DNA of 64,000 bases from Lachnospiraceae bacterium (GTDB lineage: Bacteria; Bacillota; Clostridia; Lachnospirales; Lachnospiraceae): contig CABJAV010000011.1 in assembly GCA_902363675.1 (NCBI GenBank), positions 30,773-94,772 of the forward strand. Reading direction: 5' to 3'. Within the stretch, counting starts at the first letter, position 1. Each line of letters opens with the position of its first letter. The notes below the pieces were generated by a model. It was not told the origin of the DNA. It did not search any database and worked only from the letters and a program-made list of their open reading frames with translations. Position numbers and translations under genes: made by a program. Positions 63,810-64,000 of this stretch are shown piece after piece.

Positions 63810-63846
63810 AGACCCGAGACAAACTCGTTTGTTGTCGGGTCTTTTT
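63810..63846 (+). terminator. Intrinsic terminator of rplJ-rplL
   Basis: AGACCCGA with ACAAA pairs with TTTGT and TCGGGTCT around CTCG, followed by a T-tract ending at 63846. Confidence 0.93.
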
Positions 63847-63849
63847 CTA

Positions 63850-64000
63850 GTGTGCCGAGCATGGCACTAATCTTACTGGTGAAAGTCCAGTCACGGGTAT
63901 TTACCGCCAAGTGTAGTGAACCACAAGTCGGTACCAGTAATGGTATGGATGAAGGAAGTGGTGTAACAAAGTTCTTGAGCCTACGTACAGAAACTTGATA
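63850..64000 (+). mobile_element. 5' end of a group II intron, probably class C, cut by the window edge
   Basis: The sequence starts GTGTG (the GUGYG 5' splice-site consensus) three bases after the T-tract of the rplL terminator. Domain-I-like hairpins follow: GTGCC-GAGCAT-GGCAC, CTGG-TGAAA-GTCCAG, and the ACGGGTATTTACCGCC and AACCACAAGTCGGTACC region common in bacterial group II introns. Insertion directly after an intrinsic terminator is the habit of class C introns. No reverse transcriptase is visible because the window ends. The plus-strand ORF overlapping it is not a gene. Confidence 0.8.

Noticed and set aside
63804..63998. Plus-strand ORF of 64 codons at the end of the window
   Set aside because: It runs through the rplL terminator hairpin and the structured 5' part of the group II intron, so it is not a gene.
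1..64000. CRISPR array, tRNA or rRNA genes, insertion sequences with transposase, prophage
   Set aside because: I looked for regularly spaced repeats, tRNA T-loop and acceptor patterns, transposase ORFs and phage structural genes and found none that I can support.

Overview
The window looks like a chromosomal segment of a motile, anaerobic, low-to-mid GC Firmicute, most likely a Lachnospiraceae gut commensal of the Roseburia/Agathobacter type. This is inferred from the gene complement: tandem flgK genes with fliW-csrA, a Gram-positive pel-type cluster, a reverse rubrerythrin next to a PerR/Fur regulator, a large-type SRP RNA, lipoprotein signal peptides and strong AGGAGG ribosome binding sites. 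No taxonomic marker such as 16S rRNA is present.

Layout. 1-610: the 3' end of a GH31 glycosidase gene and a small membrane protein. 615-6448: a cobalamin-riboswitch operon encoding an exported CbiK-like chelatase lipoprotein, a substrate-binding lipoprotein, a FecCD/BtuC permease and an ATPase with an extra C-terminal domain. 6508-8270: pgi with its own promoter and terminator. 8326-15522: an AT-rich accessory block. It holds a plus-strand pair (exported PPC-domain protein and an unknown) and a minus-strand operon read from a clear promoter through a cyclic-di-GMP-I riboswitch and terminator into a broken small secreted-peptide gene, two paralogous single-pass membrane proteins and a MacB-type ABC exporter. 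15519-16965: an exported Ig-like/hydrolase-like protein and a gamma-carbonic-anhydrase-like protein. 17077-36541: a 19-kb exopolysaccharide cluster with a Pel core (epimerase-PelD fusion carrying an RxxD c-di-GMP site, PelE, DUF2194 protein, PelF, PelG) followed by further glycosyltransferases, a Stealth phosphotransferase, a second flippase, a nucleotidyltransferase-like protein and two DUF4832-type proteins. 36579-40119: an N-terminally disrupted chemotaxis receptor, tadA, an acetyltransferase and a DUF6128-like protein. 40186-47721: stress and sensing genes, namely PerR/reverse rubrerythrin, a MerR regulator with a 19-bp-spacer promoter, and a BlaI/BlaR1 pair plus a detached copy of the BlaR1 sensor domain, both under duplicated operator-promoters. 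48042-48344: SRP RNA. 48408-58594: the late flagellar operon flgM-flgN-flgK-flgK-flgL-fliW-csrA-flaG-fliD-fliS-fliT-like behind a sigma-D promoter, with a second FliD-like gene opposite. 60061-63846: rpmG-secE-nusG-rplK-rplA and rplJ-rplL with an L10 leader. The window ends in the 5' part of a group II intron placed directly behind the rplL terminator.

How it fits together. A sessile/motile decision runs through the window. A c-di-GMP riboswitch, a c-di-GMP-binding PelD and the flagellar hook-filament junction operon with its FliW-CsrA switch lie within 45 kb. No diguanylate cyclase or phosphodiesterase is visible here. The most unusual points are the c-di-GMP-switched operon whose small first gene is broken, the exported CbiK sharing a domain with the neighbouring binding protein, the duplicated BlaI operators driving a sensor domain without its protease, and a 15-bp motif repeated at three intergenic sites.
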